The notes under the pieces: generated by a model | What the model was told of the DNA's origin: nothing | The model's input: only the letters and a program-made list of their open reading frames with translations | Databases searched by the model: none | Origin: Blastomyces gilchristii SLH14081 | Taxonomy: Eukaryota; Ascomycota; Eurotiomycetes; Onygenales; Ajellomycetaceae | Direction of reading: 5' to 3' | DNA: 64,000 bases | Assembly: GCF_000003855.2 (NCBI RefSeq) | Contig: NW_003101682.1 | Span: forward strand, 125,178 to 189,177 | Part shown: in pieces, positions 12,216 through 23,190 of the stretch | Layout of the letters: each line of letters begins with the position of its first letter | Position numbering within the stretch: position 1 is the first letter of the stretch | Program-made: the position numbers and the translations under genes

Positions 12216-12474
12216 TATAAGAAATCTCACTTCTTATGAATTCTTTACTTCTATTCCTATCTCTCACATAATTAATAGGGTTAGTGGTCCTTGACTACAC
12301 ACAACTATATAGACTGGAGTTCGCGAATACTATTCCCAACTCAGCTTGAATGCTATTATACATTTTGATCTCTACATTTTATCTTTCTACTGCAAATACT
12401 TCTAGTAGTTAACAGTACATATCACACCAAGCTGCAAACACCCGAATAATCGCCTGCGAGCACTTATTCTTACA
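12216..12474 (+). repeat. Element E 3' LTR
   Basis: 259 bp, the same length as the 5' LTR. The inner start is heavily mutated (TATAAGAAATCTCAC against TGTAAGAAATCCCGC). The outer end keeps CpG (ACCCGAATAATCGCCTGCG) and the intact terminus TTCTTACA. Confidence 0.93.
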
Positions 12475-12988
12475 TTAATGCATATCTCTCATTGACATCA
12501 GTCAGTGACTTCTTCAGAAGTGATCTCAGAAACTCAGAAGTCTGTTCAGATAGCAGAGACTCTTGCTTATATATAAATATTTAAGTCTACTCAATTCATG
12601 ACATCTGTATCATTGTTGTTATTCCTTAGCACAGATATATAAGTGACTGAGATATAATATCTTCTATTACTGTTTTGTATACTCTTAAGCTTGATAAGAT
12701 GATCATTCAATGTCTGAAGTTGTACACAGAAATCTTCATAAGTCTGGTCTTTGTCTACACTTACAAGAGTCTGTAAGAGTTTGAAAGTTAATGTCTTCTT
12801 GAGCATACTAATCTTTATTCAATTCTCTTAAGATTAATCATCTGCTTCTAGAATCTTGATATTGAAGTCAGGAATGAATGTTATGAGAGAAGTATTTCTC
12901 TATTAAGTGCTCTGTAATCAATCTAATGCTTTCTATTTTATGACAGTGTCTCAGAACAGAATATCAAGATATTAAATAATATTGTCAG
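12475..12988 (-). mobile_element. Type-1 chromovirus F, segment 2 (gag)
   Basis: Continuation of F after element E. On the minus strand it encodes the central gag region. The open part at 12591-12806 (71 aa) contains a YEDFCVQLQTLN-like block also present in A (17406-17630), B (31010-31228) and I (about 55080). It is interrupted at 12989 by MITE-1; 12981-12988 (ATTGTCAG) is the left target duplication. Confidence 0.85.
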
Positions 12989-13098
12989 TAGACTGGCCGC
13001 CGGGATCATGAATTTCATGTTTGGTCCCATTTGGTCTGGTCCCATACATTTCTTGGCGTGAATCCCGCTGGGACTAGTCGTTAAAAAAACATGCAAAG
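12989..13098 (+). mobile_element. MITE-1, left segment (hAT-like)
   Basis: First 110 bp of a non-autonomous DNA transposon with terminus TAGACTGGCCGCC. It continues at 18800-19058 and ends at 32487-32627. The three pieces sum to about 504 bp, matching the 506-bp copies at 32980 and 43481. It is flanked by 8-bp duplications ATTGTCAG (12981-12988) and ATTATCAG (32628-32635). The 8-bp duplication and TAG...CTA ends suggest the hAT superfamily; no transposase is present. Confidence 0.88.
13094..13098. repeat. Target-site duplication of element A (left)
   Basis: CAAAG here and at 18795-18799 brackets element A inside MITE-1. Confidence 0.92.
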
Positions 13099-13407
13099 TG
13101 TAAGGGGCCTACGCCGAATAGATCGGTATTATATTGATAGGTCTTATATAACAAAGAGAAAAACATTAGAGAAGGAAAAGAAAGAGAAAGTGCAAGAATC
13201 AGCAATTGAAGTGAATATTTATATGTGTATATGATGATGTACACAGTGAAGCTTCGGGGCGAAAGAATCTATACACATTCTGGTGATCAAGAATTGATGA
13301 TCAAGAATGGCTGAGAATCAGAGCATATACATTTGAGAATGAAGTGATTGAAATCTGTGAAGTGTAACAGAATAGTCTATATAATTGATCAGGCACAGCC
13401 TGCTACA
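13099..13407 (-). repeat. Element A 3' LTR
   Basis: The plus-strand reading starts TGTAAGGGGCCTACGCCG (outer, CpG kept) and ends CAGGCACAGCCTGCTACA (inner, CpG lost). In element orientation the LTR is TGT...ACA. Confidence 0.92.
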
Positions 13408-16400
13408 TTAGCTTCTTTCTTTCAGAAGCAGTTCTCATCAGTCAAGAGCTGCTGTTTCAGATAATGTGAAACTCAGAGTTCAGATTAATTGATTATAGCT
13501 GATTCATTTCATAAGATATTATCAGCTGCAGTCATAGAGTCTCTTATTAAGAATATTCTCAATCTCTCACTTAAGCTCATTATCTTCTTCTATGATGTCT
13601 AGCAGCTGTCAGTTGAAAGTTAGTTGAGAAGAGAATGAGTTGATGACAGTGCAGCAGAGCAAGCTTGTATAAAAGACATTATGAATTTCTGATAATATAT
13701 CAAGATAGTAGTTATGACTATCTAAGACTTCTATCACTTTATACTTGACATGATGATAATTCAGTATATGAGATGAATATATAATCTGTATATTCTTAAG
13801 ATTCAATCACATCAAGTCTTCTATCTTATATTATTCAGTGAAGTCTCAGTGAACATTGATTTGATTCTCTTGATCTTGTTTTACAGTTGTCATGAAGATC
13901 TCTGCTCAGTTACAGATATCTTGAAGCTTCATTACTATATTATCAGCAATCTGAATTGAACTGTGAAGATTCAGTGTGAACTGTGTAATCTCTAGAAGAT
14001 TCAACACTTTCATATAATAACTATGTATAAGAAAGAATAAGCTTATATCTGTTGAAATAATATTTTATTAATTGATAGTAATCTCTGCATGTAGAAGCAG
14101 GTCATGTCAATCATCTTGTAAGTGATTGCAGAACTTGTGAAGATAATTCTTTACAGTCTGAATTATTCATTCTGACATATCATCAGTCTTGAGATGATAG
14201 ATAGTTAACAGACAGTGAATAATCTTGAGAACTTGATAGATTCTTGTTCAGAGAGTGCTCATGAATTGACAGCTCTGATCTGATACTATGAATCTTGATA
14301 ATTCATACATTCAATAGAATAAGCTCTGTAGAAAAGCTTCAGTGACTTGTTCAGCATTTATCTTATTACAAGATTTAAATATTATATCTTTGCTTAATTA
14401 ATTCATGATAATCAGAATGTTTCTACAATTCTTACTCTCAGAGAGATCAATAGTGAAGTCAATTATCACATCTTATCAGATTCTATCAGAGATATTAAGT
14501 GATTTCAGTAGATCTTTTCTACAGTTCTTTTATGAGATGATAAAAGAACAATGATTGCAGTTTCAAATGAAATATCTGATACTGTTTAATATCTCAGATC
14601 AGTAGAACTCTTAAGAAATTATTTGATACAATTATTTATAATCTGAATGACTGATTATACATGAATCATGCATCTCTTGCATTATCTGAGTGTGTAAGAA
14701 TTCAGAGTAAAGAACTCAATGTTGTTCATGAAACTGTAGAGTGTTATTATCATCAATTAAGTATTCTGAGATGTTGATTCTTATATATAGTTCTGAGAGA
14801 AATCAGAGTGCTTCTTGATATACTGCTTCAGTAAGCACTTGAAGAAGTTCATCAGTTTGAGCTGTTATATGTCATAATTCATTCAGTGTAGATATAGAAG
14901 AAGTTGAGATATCAGTGTTAGTAACAGTTCAGAGAGAGAGTGTTCTAATCAGAGAAGTATGTATAGTGTCATGAGTTGTTCTATCTTGATCAATCAATAT
15001 CTTCAGATCTAAGAGCTGATGTTCTCAGTTTATTCAGTGTGTATCTGTCATATCAGATAGCATATCTTGTTCTTATCATGAGAGAGTGTCTGTTATCAAG
15101 TTCTGACTACTGAGACAGTAGTGTATTATAAAATGAAAGTGACTTAGAAATTCAGATCATCATATCTATTATTCAGTGAGTTTACAGATAATTGTGAAAT
15201 ACTTGAGATTCTTATAATCTATGATTATCTCAAATTTGAAGATGCTTCAGAGTTTGAAGTCTCATTCTTCTAAACAGTGTATAATCACAAGAAGTTTCTT
15301 ATTATAGATCTCATAATTGTATTCAGCAGGACTCAGTTTCTTAGATATGAAGATATATAATCATAGAATATCTTTATTATGATATTATAATATTACTTCT
15401 TCTATCATATAGTCAGAGAAATTAGCTTCAACAACTGTTTCACAATCAGAATTAAATATTATTAATAGAGAGATATTGATGAATATCTTCTTTATCTATA
15501 TAAATGCAGCTTCAGTGTCTGCTGATCACTAAAATACTGAGTTCTTCTTAATAAGTTCTGTAAGTAATCTTATAATATCTAAGAAGTTTTATATAAATCA
15601 CTGATAGAAGTTAGCAAATCTGATAAAGCTTTATACATCTTTCACAGTACACAGAGCTTCTCATTCAAGAATGATGAAGACTTTCTCAGAATTCATTTAA
15701 ATTCTCTTATCAGCTTCTATAATAAAACTCAGATATTTAGTACTCTTGACTTTAAAATCACACTTATTAATATCAATTGATAGTTCTGCTTCTCATAGTT
15801 ATTGTAATACTCTTTGAACATGCTCTTGATATTCCTTTCTGAATTCATTGATGAAGATGAGAATGTCATCTAGATAAGCAGATGCAAATTTATCAAGGAA
15901 GTCTCAGAGTGCTCAGTTGATATACTTCTGAAATGTACAGAGAGTATTGATCAGTTCAAAGAGTGTAACTACTCATTTAAAGAGATTATATTGTGTTTGA
16001 AATGCTGTAAGTCACTCATCTTCTTCAGTGATATAAATCTTATAAAATGTGATGATAATATCTAACTTTGTAAATCCTTGAGCTTGTTCAATGCAAGCTA
16101 GAGTTTCATTGATAAGAGATAAAGAATAACAGTTCTTCTTTATTAATCTGTTCAATTCTTGATAATTCACACAGAACTGAAGTTCTTCATCTAGTTTCTT
16201 TACAAAGAGAATAGAGACTGTGGTGAAAGAGTTACTAATATGTATATACTCTTTATTCAACAGATCATTGAGTGTCTTTTGAAGAAGAAGAAGTTCATCT
16301 TGAAACATGTTATAAAGAGAGTCTCATGATAATTCAGAGTTCTTGCTATTCTTCTTTTTCAACTTAATACTGTGATTCACTTCTGAATCTTGTAAGAGAG

Positions 16401-17080
16401 GTAGATCTGTAGCATTATTATCTTGTTAAAAGACATCTAGATATTCATGATATTATTGAGAGAGTTTTGTATGAGAATCTGTTATTATAATGCAGAATAA
16501 CTTTTCTAGAGTCTTTTTGACATTGATCAGACTGGCAGAATAGATTAACATATAATTCTGCTATCAGTGATCTTGTCAGTGATTTTCATGATGACTTCTT
16601 TTTCAGAGTATTTTATAAGTGTTAATAGAGATCTGTGTAAGATTCATAGTCTTATGAATATCATCTTTATGAATTCTATCATTGTTAGAAAATATCAAGC
16701 TTCTGTTTCAAGCATTCAATAAGATGCCTTGTTCAGATAGTCAGACAAGTTCTAATATGAGATTATAATTAAGATTATTAAACTTATATGTGTAGACATC
16801 TTCATATTGATGTTCTCTCACATCTATGTTTAGTTTCATCATGTAACAGATACAAACATCTTTTGAATCATCAAATTCTGTGAGAAGTCAGGGTTTTGAT
16901 AAGAAGATATACTGAAGATTATGATATCTTATAACTAAAGATTTTATCATTGTATAGTGACATAGATCACTGTCTATCATGGCTTTTATATTATATATAT
17001 TATCAATCACAGTAGATACAAGAATTGCATTTATTGTTATTTTCTCTTCAAATTATTATTATCTGACCTCTTCAAGCTTC
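13408..17080 (-). pseudogene. Element A pol remnant: PR, RT, RNase H, integrase, chromodomain
   Basis: Minus strand, right to left: protease about 17040-16740 with an IDSDLCHY segment in the active-site region (a D(T/S)G-type box already decayed); RT about 16410-15560 with an open piece at 16012-16308 and an intact YLDD box at 15865-15876; RNase H about 15480-15100; H2C2 and integrase core about 14750-13650; and a chromodomain near 13610-13480 that includes the readable segment EWEIENILNKRLYDCS, followed by stops at expected Q and W codons. Stops, not frameshifts, dominate the damage. The encoded polyprotein would have processed gag, copied the RNA and integrated the cDNA. Confidence 0.87.
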
Positions 17081-17089
17081 TGTTTATGA

Positions 17090-18206
17090 ATTTGAATAGA
17101 AGCTAATCTTTTTCCTGTTTCACTGAGACATTCTTATAGTTATCTTCTGAATCTTTCTCTAATGTAATATGATTGGTGTGGACAGACACTGATTCATTCT
17201 TCAAATGAGAAGACACTGATCTTTCTCTCAAGTGTGAAGACACATAGGTTGATTAGTAGTTGAAAGTGATATGTTCTGATTAATTACAGTTAATACACAC
17301 TTCATGTTGATGTTGATCAGTGACTTCTTTGAGAGTGATCTTAGAGACTTGAAAGCCTGTTCAAACAGTGAAAAGTCTTGCTTATGTATAGACATTTAAA
17401 TTTATTCAGTTTATAACATCTGCATTATTACTGTTATTTGATGCAGGTGTATGAGTGACTGAGATGTAACATCTTCTATCACTGTTCTGTATACTCTTGA
17501 GCTTGATAAGACAGTTATTCAATGTCTGAAGCTGTGTACAGAAGTCTTCATAAGTTAGATCTTCATTTATACTTATAAGAGTCTGTAAGAGTTTAAAAGT
17601 TAATGTCTTCTTAAGCATGCTAATCTTCATTCAATTCTCTCAAGATTGATTATCTGCTTCTAAGATCTTAGTGTTAAAGTCAGGAATAAATGTTATAAGA
17701 GAAGTGTTTCTCTGTCAGATACTCTGTAATCAATCTAATACTTTCTGTTATATAGCAGTGTCTTAGAATAGAATATCAAGATGTTTGATAATATTATCAG
17801 GCATTCACAATACTGATTTGTATGCTTTCATTCATGAATAAAATTTCTGTTTCATACAATTCTTCAATCATTCATTGATATATCAATCTTGATTGATTAA
17901 TGAACTGATGACATCTTCATCTATACTTAGTTTTGTGAGTATTTTCATTCTTCATAATGAGTAGAGAGTGAGATCAAAAGCATTGAAATATGTGAGAGTA
18001 TCTAAGTATTCTTTCAGCACTTTTGTATTTGATTCTGTAGATGTTGAAATTGTATGAGTTAATTATTGAATCTCTTTGTATTGAAGTTGTTAAGTTGTGT
18101 ACATGTCTGCTATCTATTGCTGTTATAATTTCAACATTGCTTGAAGTCACTGTGATATTACTTCTATGCTTGCACTTGAGAGTTCTCTTATATTGTCATT
18201 AGACAT
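17090..18206 (-). pseudogene. Element A gag remnant
   Basis: The probable start is the ATG on the minus strand at 18206-18204. The frame encodes a coiled-coil-like N-terminus, a central capsid-type region (open at 17406-17630, with a TYEDFCTQLQTLN block) and a decayed zinc-knuckle region near 17290-17200. In-frame stops are mostly TGA and TAA at expected W and Q codons. It would have formed the element's virus-like particle. The equivalent segment is partly deleted in element D. Confidence 0.75.
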
Positions 18207-18484
18207 GTTGTTTATTGAGTGTATGATATCTGTGAAATCTTGAAGAAGTGTAATTGTATGAATATCTCATACATCTGAGTGTCAGAACTCTCAGGTCTTT
18301 TACTGACATTCTCTTATAAGATCTTATTGTGAGGTCAGAGTGACTGATGAGCAAGCTTCTATCTGAGAACTCAGTGTCTGCTTAACTGTTTGACTGTTTC
18401 TCTATTTCTTACATGTTGTTACATGTTCAGATATCTCTTGATAAATAATTGTTTCTAATAAGAAAACAATGAATTTTTTTCTAG

Positions 18485-18794
18485 TGTAAGAGGCCTACAC
18501 TGAATAGATTGATATTATATTAATAGATCTTATATAACAAAGAGAAAAATGTTAGAGAAGGAAAAGAAAGAGAAAGTGTGAGAATTGATAATTGAAGTGG
18601 ATATTTATACGCGTATGTGATAGTGTATGTGATGGAGCTTCGGGGTGGAAGAATCTATACACGTTCATGGTGGCCGAGGATCGGTGATTGAGAATGGATG
18701 AGAATCGGAGTGTACGTGGTCAAGAATGAAGCAGTTGACATCTGTGAAGTGTAACGGAATAGTCTATATGATTGATCGGGCGCAGCCCGCCACA
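18485..18794 (-). repeat. Element A 5' LTR
   Basis: Outer (right) end GATCGGGCGCAGCCCGCCACA, read without its first base, keeps all CpG and CpC. The inner (left) start, TGTAAGAGGCCTACACTG, has lost them. This is the reverse polarity of the 3' LTR. Confidence 0.92.
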
Positions 18795-19058
18795 CAAAGT
18801 GACCATATATGAGATCTTAAAATGAAACCATGACTTGAAAAAAATGAGAAAGTGGTTTCATTTGGTCTCATTTAGTCCCATTCTTGACATAAAGTTACTA
18901 TTTTTAGACATTTTAAGGTTTTTTTAGACTATTTTTAATTTTTTAAAAAGTAATGCTTTTTGATAATGCTCAAATGAGATTTAAAGTCATTTAAAGCAAT
19001 AAAAATAATTTAAATTGAGAAGTGAAAATCATGATCTCATTTGAAAAATGTGATAAGA
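18795..19058 (+). mobile_element. MITE-1, middle segment
   Basis: After the CAAAG duplication the MITE continues at 18800 with AT-rich internal sequence, identical in order to 33090-33350. It stops at 19058, where element B is inserted; 19054-19058 is TAAGA, repeated at 32487-32491. Confidence 0.9.
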
Positions 19059-19401
19059 TGTAAGAGGCCTACGCCGAATAGATTGGTATAATACATAGGT
19101 CTTATATAACAAAGATAAAAATGTTAGAGAAGGAAAGAAAGAGAAAGTGTAGAAATCAGCAATCAGAGTGAATATTTATACATGTATGTAGTAGTGTACA
19201 CAGTGGAGCTTCAGAGTGGAAGAATCTATATGTGTTCATAGTGGCTGAGAATCAGTGATTGTCTATACACATTCATAGCAGCTGAGGATTGATGATCAAG
19301 AATGACTGAGAATCAGAGTGTACATGTTCAAGAGTGAAGTAAAAGAATCTATGAAGTGTAATGAAATAGTCTATATAATTGATCAGGTGCAGTCTGTCAT
19401 A
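19059..19401 (-). repeat. Element B 3' LTR
   Basis: 343 bp; it carries an extra tandem block of about 34 bp relative to element A's LTR, around 19225-19300. The outer end keeps CCTACGCCG; the inner end reads GTGCAGTCTGTCATA and has lost CpG. Confidence 0.9.
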
Positions 19402-21546
19402 TTAGCTTCTCTCTTTCAGAAGCAGTTCTTATCAGTCAAGAGTCACTGTTTCAGATAATATAGAACTCAGAGTTCAGATCAGTTAATTATAGTCAACTCA
19501 TTTTACAAGATATTATCAGCTGCAGTCATAAGATCTCTTATTGAGAATATTCTCAATCTCTTACTCAAGCTCATTATCTTCTTCTATGATGTCTGGTGAC
19601 TGTCAGTCAGAAGTCAGTTGAGAAGAGAATAGATTAGTGACAGCACAGTGTAACAAGCTTGTATGAAATATATCATGAATCTCTGATGATGTGTTAAGAT
19701 AGTAGTTATGACTACTTAGAACTTCTATCACTTTATATCTGATGTGACAGTAATCTAGTGTACAAGATAAATGTATGATTCATATATTCTTAAGATTCAA
19801 TCATATCAGATCTTCTATCTTATATTGTTCAGTGAGATCTCAGTGAACATTAATTTGATTCTCTTGATCTTGTTGTACAGTTACTATGAAGATCTCTGCT
19901 CAATCATAGATATCTCAGAGCTTTATTACTATATTATCAGTAATCTGAATTGAACTATGAGAGTTCAGTGTGAACTGTGTGATCTTTAGAAGATTCAACA
20001 CTTTCATGTGATAATCATGTGTAAGAAAGAACAGGCTTACATCTGTTGAAATGATATCTTATTCATTGATAGTGATCTCTGTGTGTAGAAGCAGATCATG
20101 TCAATCATCTTATAAGTGATTACAGAACTTGCAGAGATAATTCTTTACAGTCTGAATTATTCATTCTGACATATTATCAGTCTCAGAGTGATAGACAGTT
20201 GACAGACAGTGTATAATCTTGAGAACTTGACAGATTCTTATTCAGAGAGTGCTTATGAATTGACAGCTCTGATTCAATACTATGAATCTCAGTAATTTAT
20301 GTATCTGATAGAACAGACTCTGTAGAAAAGCTTCAGTGACTTATTCAGCATTTATCTTATTACAAGATTGCAATATTATATCTTTGCTCAATCAGTTCAT
20401 AATGACCAGAATGTTTCTATAATTCTTACTCTCAGAGAGATCAACTGTGAAGTCAATTATTATATCTCATCAGATTCTATCAAGAACATTGAGTGATTTC
20501 AGTAGATCTTTTCTACAGTTCTTTCATAAAGTGATGAAAGAACAACAGTTATAGTTTTGAATAAAATGTCTAATACTGTTTGATATCTCAGATCAGTAGA
20601 ACTCTTGAGAGATCATTTAATATAATTATTCATAATCTGAGTGATCAGTCATACATGAATCATACATCTCTTACATTATTCAAGTGAATAAGAGTTCAGA
20701 GTAGAGGACTTAACATCATTCACAGAATCACAGAGTATTATTATTATTGATTGAACATTCTGAGATATCAGTTCTTATACATAGTTCTGAGAGAAATCAG
20801 AGTGCTTCTTGATATACTGCTTCAGTGAGAGTCTGAAGAAGTTTATCAGCCTGAGCTGCTGTATATCACAGTTCATTCAGTGTAGAGAAAGTGATGATAT
20901 CAATATCAGTATCAGTTTAGAGAGAGGATGTTCTAATCAGAGAAATATGTATAGTGTCATGAGTTATTCTATCTTGATTGATCAATATCTTCAGGTCTAA
21001 GAGTCAGTGTTCTCAGTTCATTCAGCACATGTCTGTCATATTAAGTGACATATCTTGTTCTCATTATGAGAGAGTGTCTGTCATTGAGTTCTGACTGTCA
21101 GAACAGTAGTGTATTATAAAATGATAGCAGCTTAAGAACTCAGATCATCACATCTATTATTCAGTGAGTTTACAGATAGTTATAAAGTATTTGAGATTCT
21201 TATAATTTATAACTATCTTAAATTCAGAGATACTTCAGAGTTCAGAGTCTCATTCTTCTAAACAGTGTATAATCACAAGAAGTTTCTTGTTATAGATCTT
21301 ATAATTGCATTCAGTGAGACTCAGTTTCTTAGATATGAAGACATATAATTATAGAATATCTTCATCATCATATTACAATATCACTTCTTCTATTACATAG
21401 TCAGAGAAATCATCTTCAATAACTGTTTCATAATCAGAATTAAATGTTATTAGTAAAGAAGTATTAATAAACATCTTCTTTATCTGTGTAAATGCAGCTT
21501 TAGTATCTGCTGATTATTGAAATACTGAGTCTTTCTTAATGAGTTC
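19402..21546 (-). pseudogene. Element B pol, C-terminal half (RNase H, integrase, chromodomain)
   Basis: Minus-strand pol collinear with A 13408-15560. The chromodomain is near 19480-19600 and integrase about 19640-20750, with RNase H from about 21100 to the LINE junction. Stops are dense and no open segment exceeds about 65 codons in the coding frame. The plus-strand open frames here (19771-19953, 20809-21000) are antisense shadows. Confidence 0.82.
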
Positions 21547-21562
21547 TATAAGTGATCTCACA
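21547..21562. repeat. Target-site duplication of LINE-2 (left)
   Basis: TATAAGTGATCTCACA is repeated exactly at 29183-29198. The 16-bp length is typical of target-primed LINE insertion and shows that the LINE is complete. Confidence 0.94.
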
Positions 21563-22290
21563 CTCACACAACCGCTCCACCACGAACTCGCTCGATTTTT
21601 CGAATAAGAACCCGCCGATAGATCCATCGAAAAGCCCTCGATCATACGAGCATTTTGACCCCATCGCCGACCGCATACCCCGTGTGGTGGTGGAGTTATC
21701 CAGCCAAACGTGAACCAGATGTCGTTCAGAACTCCTGCGTGGGATTATCCCTCATTCTCCCCTACCACACCACAACCCCGGGCCAAATTGCCATACAAAT
21801 TGTAAGGTGAAGAGACCTAGCCATATGCACCAATCTTCTCGATTTTGGAAGATCCCCGATCTGTAGTTGTGGAGATATCTGAGGAGCGACCTCCGCGAAA
21901 ACCCTGTCCATCTTTGATGTTCCAAAACACCAACGCCAAGTCCCACCCTCGTACCGCCCTTCCCACCCTCGTACCGCCCTTCCCAATCTGGCCCATCCCC
22001 GGCAGAAAAATACAAAAAGATACCTCGGCGATAATATCAAGCACATAATCAACAGCCACTTCTGAAGTGCAACCTCCGCGGTCTGTCTTCAGTGTATCTA
22101 GACATCAATGCCAAGTCTCACCCTCGTACCACCTCTCTCAATCTGGCCCATCCCCAACAGAAGAGTACAAAAAGATACCTCAGCAACTGTACTCAATACA
22201 TAATCGGCAGACACAACAACTATAAAATCAGTATACCTCAAGGTCTGACTGAGCCTTTGATCCCTGCACAGTGAGATATATTAAATCTAG
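21563..22290 (+). promoter_or_regulatory. LINE-2 5' UTR, GC-rich and undamaged
   Basis: About 730 bp keep abundant CpG and CpC, in sharp contrast to the rest of the element. The sequence contains a 20-bp unit, TCCCACCCTCGTACCGCCCT, twice in tandem (21941-21980). A larger repeat has a period of about 175 bp: CAACGCCAAG at 21931 and CAATGCCAAG at 22106, the second copy partly CpG-mutated. LINE 5' UTRs usually carry the internal promoter; repeated monomers here are consistent with that but no promoter element is proven. The open frames on both strands in this stretch look incidental. Confidence 0.7.
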
Positions 22291-23190
22291 TTTTAATATC
22301 TCAATATTCAATAGATTCTGCAAGAGATTGAGAACAGCAACACTAGATTTCTATTGAATTTGAGAATTAACTCTATATTGATATAATCATTGACAAAGTC
22401 TTCTATTTTGAGATATAAATAACCAGTTCCTCTACATCCCGCTGGCAATATTTATATTATTATATAGAAACAGACTTATATTCTCTATAATATCAAGACT
22501 CTGAAGAGAGAAAGTCTTGATAGAGAATATACAGTAGTGCATATCTTAGCAGTTTCTGTCTCATTCTTCTGCAGCAGTTAATGCAAAAAAAAGATCTTAG
22601 AAATAGTTTTTTACTTCTCTTGAAAAAGTAAGGTGTTTTTCTCTGGGTTTTATACAATATTCTTACAAAGAATTAAAAACAGAGTTGTTTTCTGTCATAA
22701 TTTCATATTCTTTTAAGTAAGAATTACTTTTTCAGTGACTGAAGAGCTTTCATTAATACTTAATTCTTTTTTACACTCTTTATTAACTGATTTGAGTTGC
22801 ACACTTGTTGTGTGAGGAGAATTGAATGATTTAGAATAAAATTGAATAGTTTTAATCAATTTCTCTGTAAAAAATTGATTTATTTTTTATCAGTTTTTCT
22901 CTCAAAAACTGTCATGTTATCTGATTTATTATCAATTGATATCATACTTTTCCTCACTGTATTTCAAGAAAGAGATTGTAAAGATTTTATTGATTTATTT
23001 TAAAAATCAATTTTAGTTTATTAGATTCTCTTCAAAAATCTAACCTAGTTACTGAACTAGTGCGAAAAAAATCAGGTGTTTTATACACAAAAGTCTTTTA
23101 TTCTTCTTTTGAAACAGTCTGACCAACTTTTCAATTGAAAACAGACTTAGAAATATCTCAATTGAAACAGTCTGATCAACTTTTCATTAA
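22291..23190 (+). other. LINE-2 5' leader, AT-rich
   Basis: About 900 bp between the GC-rich 5' UTR and ORF1 with no convincing frame. It has T-rich tracts and two copies of a GAAACAGTCTGACCAACTTT-like block, near 23113 and 23165. It is presumably untranslated leader. Confidence 0.55.

Larger units (their letters stand above)
5223..12474 (+). mobile_element. Type-2 chromovirus E, complete with both LTRs
   Basis: A 7252-bp Ty3/Gypsy element with two 259-bp LTRs and a TTAAT duplication, inserted in the gag region of F. Order: 5' LTR, gag, protease, RT, RNase H, integrase, chromodomain, about 1.8 kb of extra sequence, purine-rich tract, 3' LTR. A second copy (H) starts at 59999. Coding sequence is broken by many TGA, TAG and TAA codons, largely explained by C-to-T and G-to-A changes. 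Confidence 0.93.
13099..18794 (-). mobile_element. Type-1 chromovirus A, complete with both LTRs
   Basis: A 5696-bp Ty3/Gypsy element in minus orientation with LTRs of 309 and 310 bp and a CAAAG duplication, inserted in MITE-1. Minus-strand order from right to left: 5' LTR, gag, protease, RT, RNase H, integrase, chromodomain, 3' LTR. It is the most complete reference copy of the type-1 family in the window (others: B, D, F, I). Confidence 0.94.

Noticed and set aside
22018..22055. A host gene promoter near the CpG-rich patch
   Set aside because: The patch lies exactly between the LINE target duplication and LINE ORF1, so it belongs to the element.
21752..22059. Several overlapping ORFs on both strands in the GC-rich patch
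   Set aside because: They overlap each other in different frames, run through tandem repeats and lie inside the LINE 5' UTR; stop-poor GC-rich DNA explains them.
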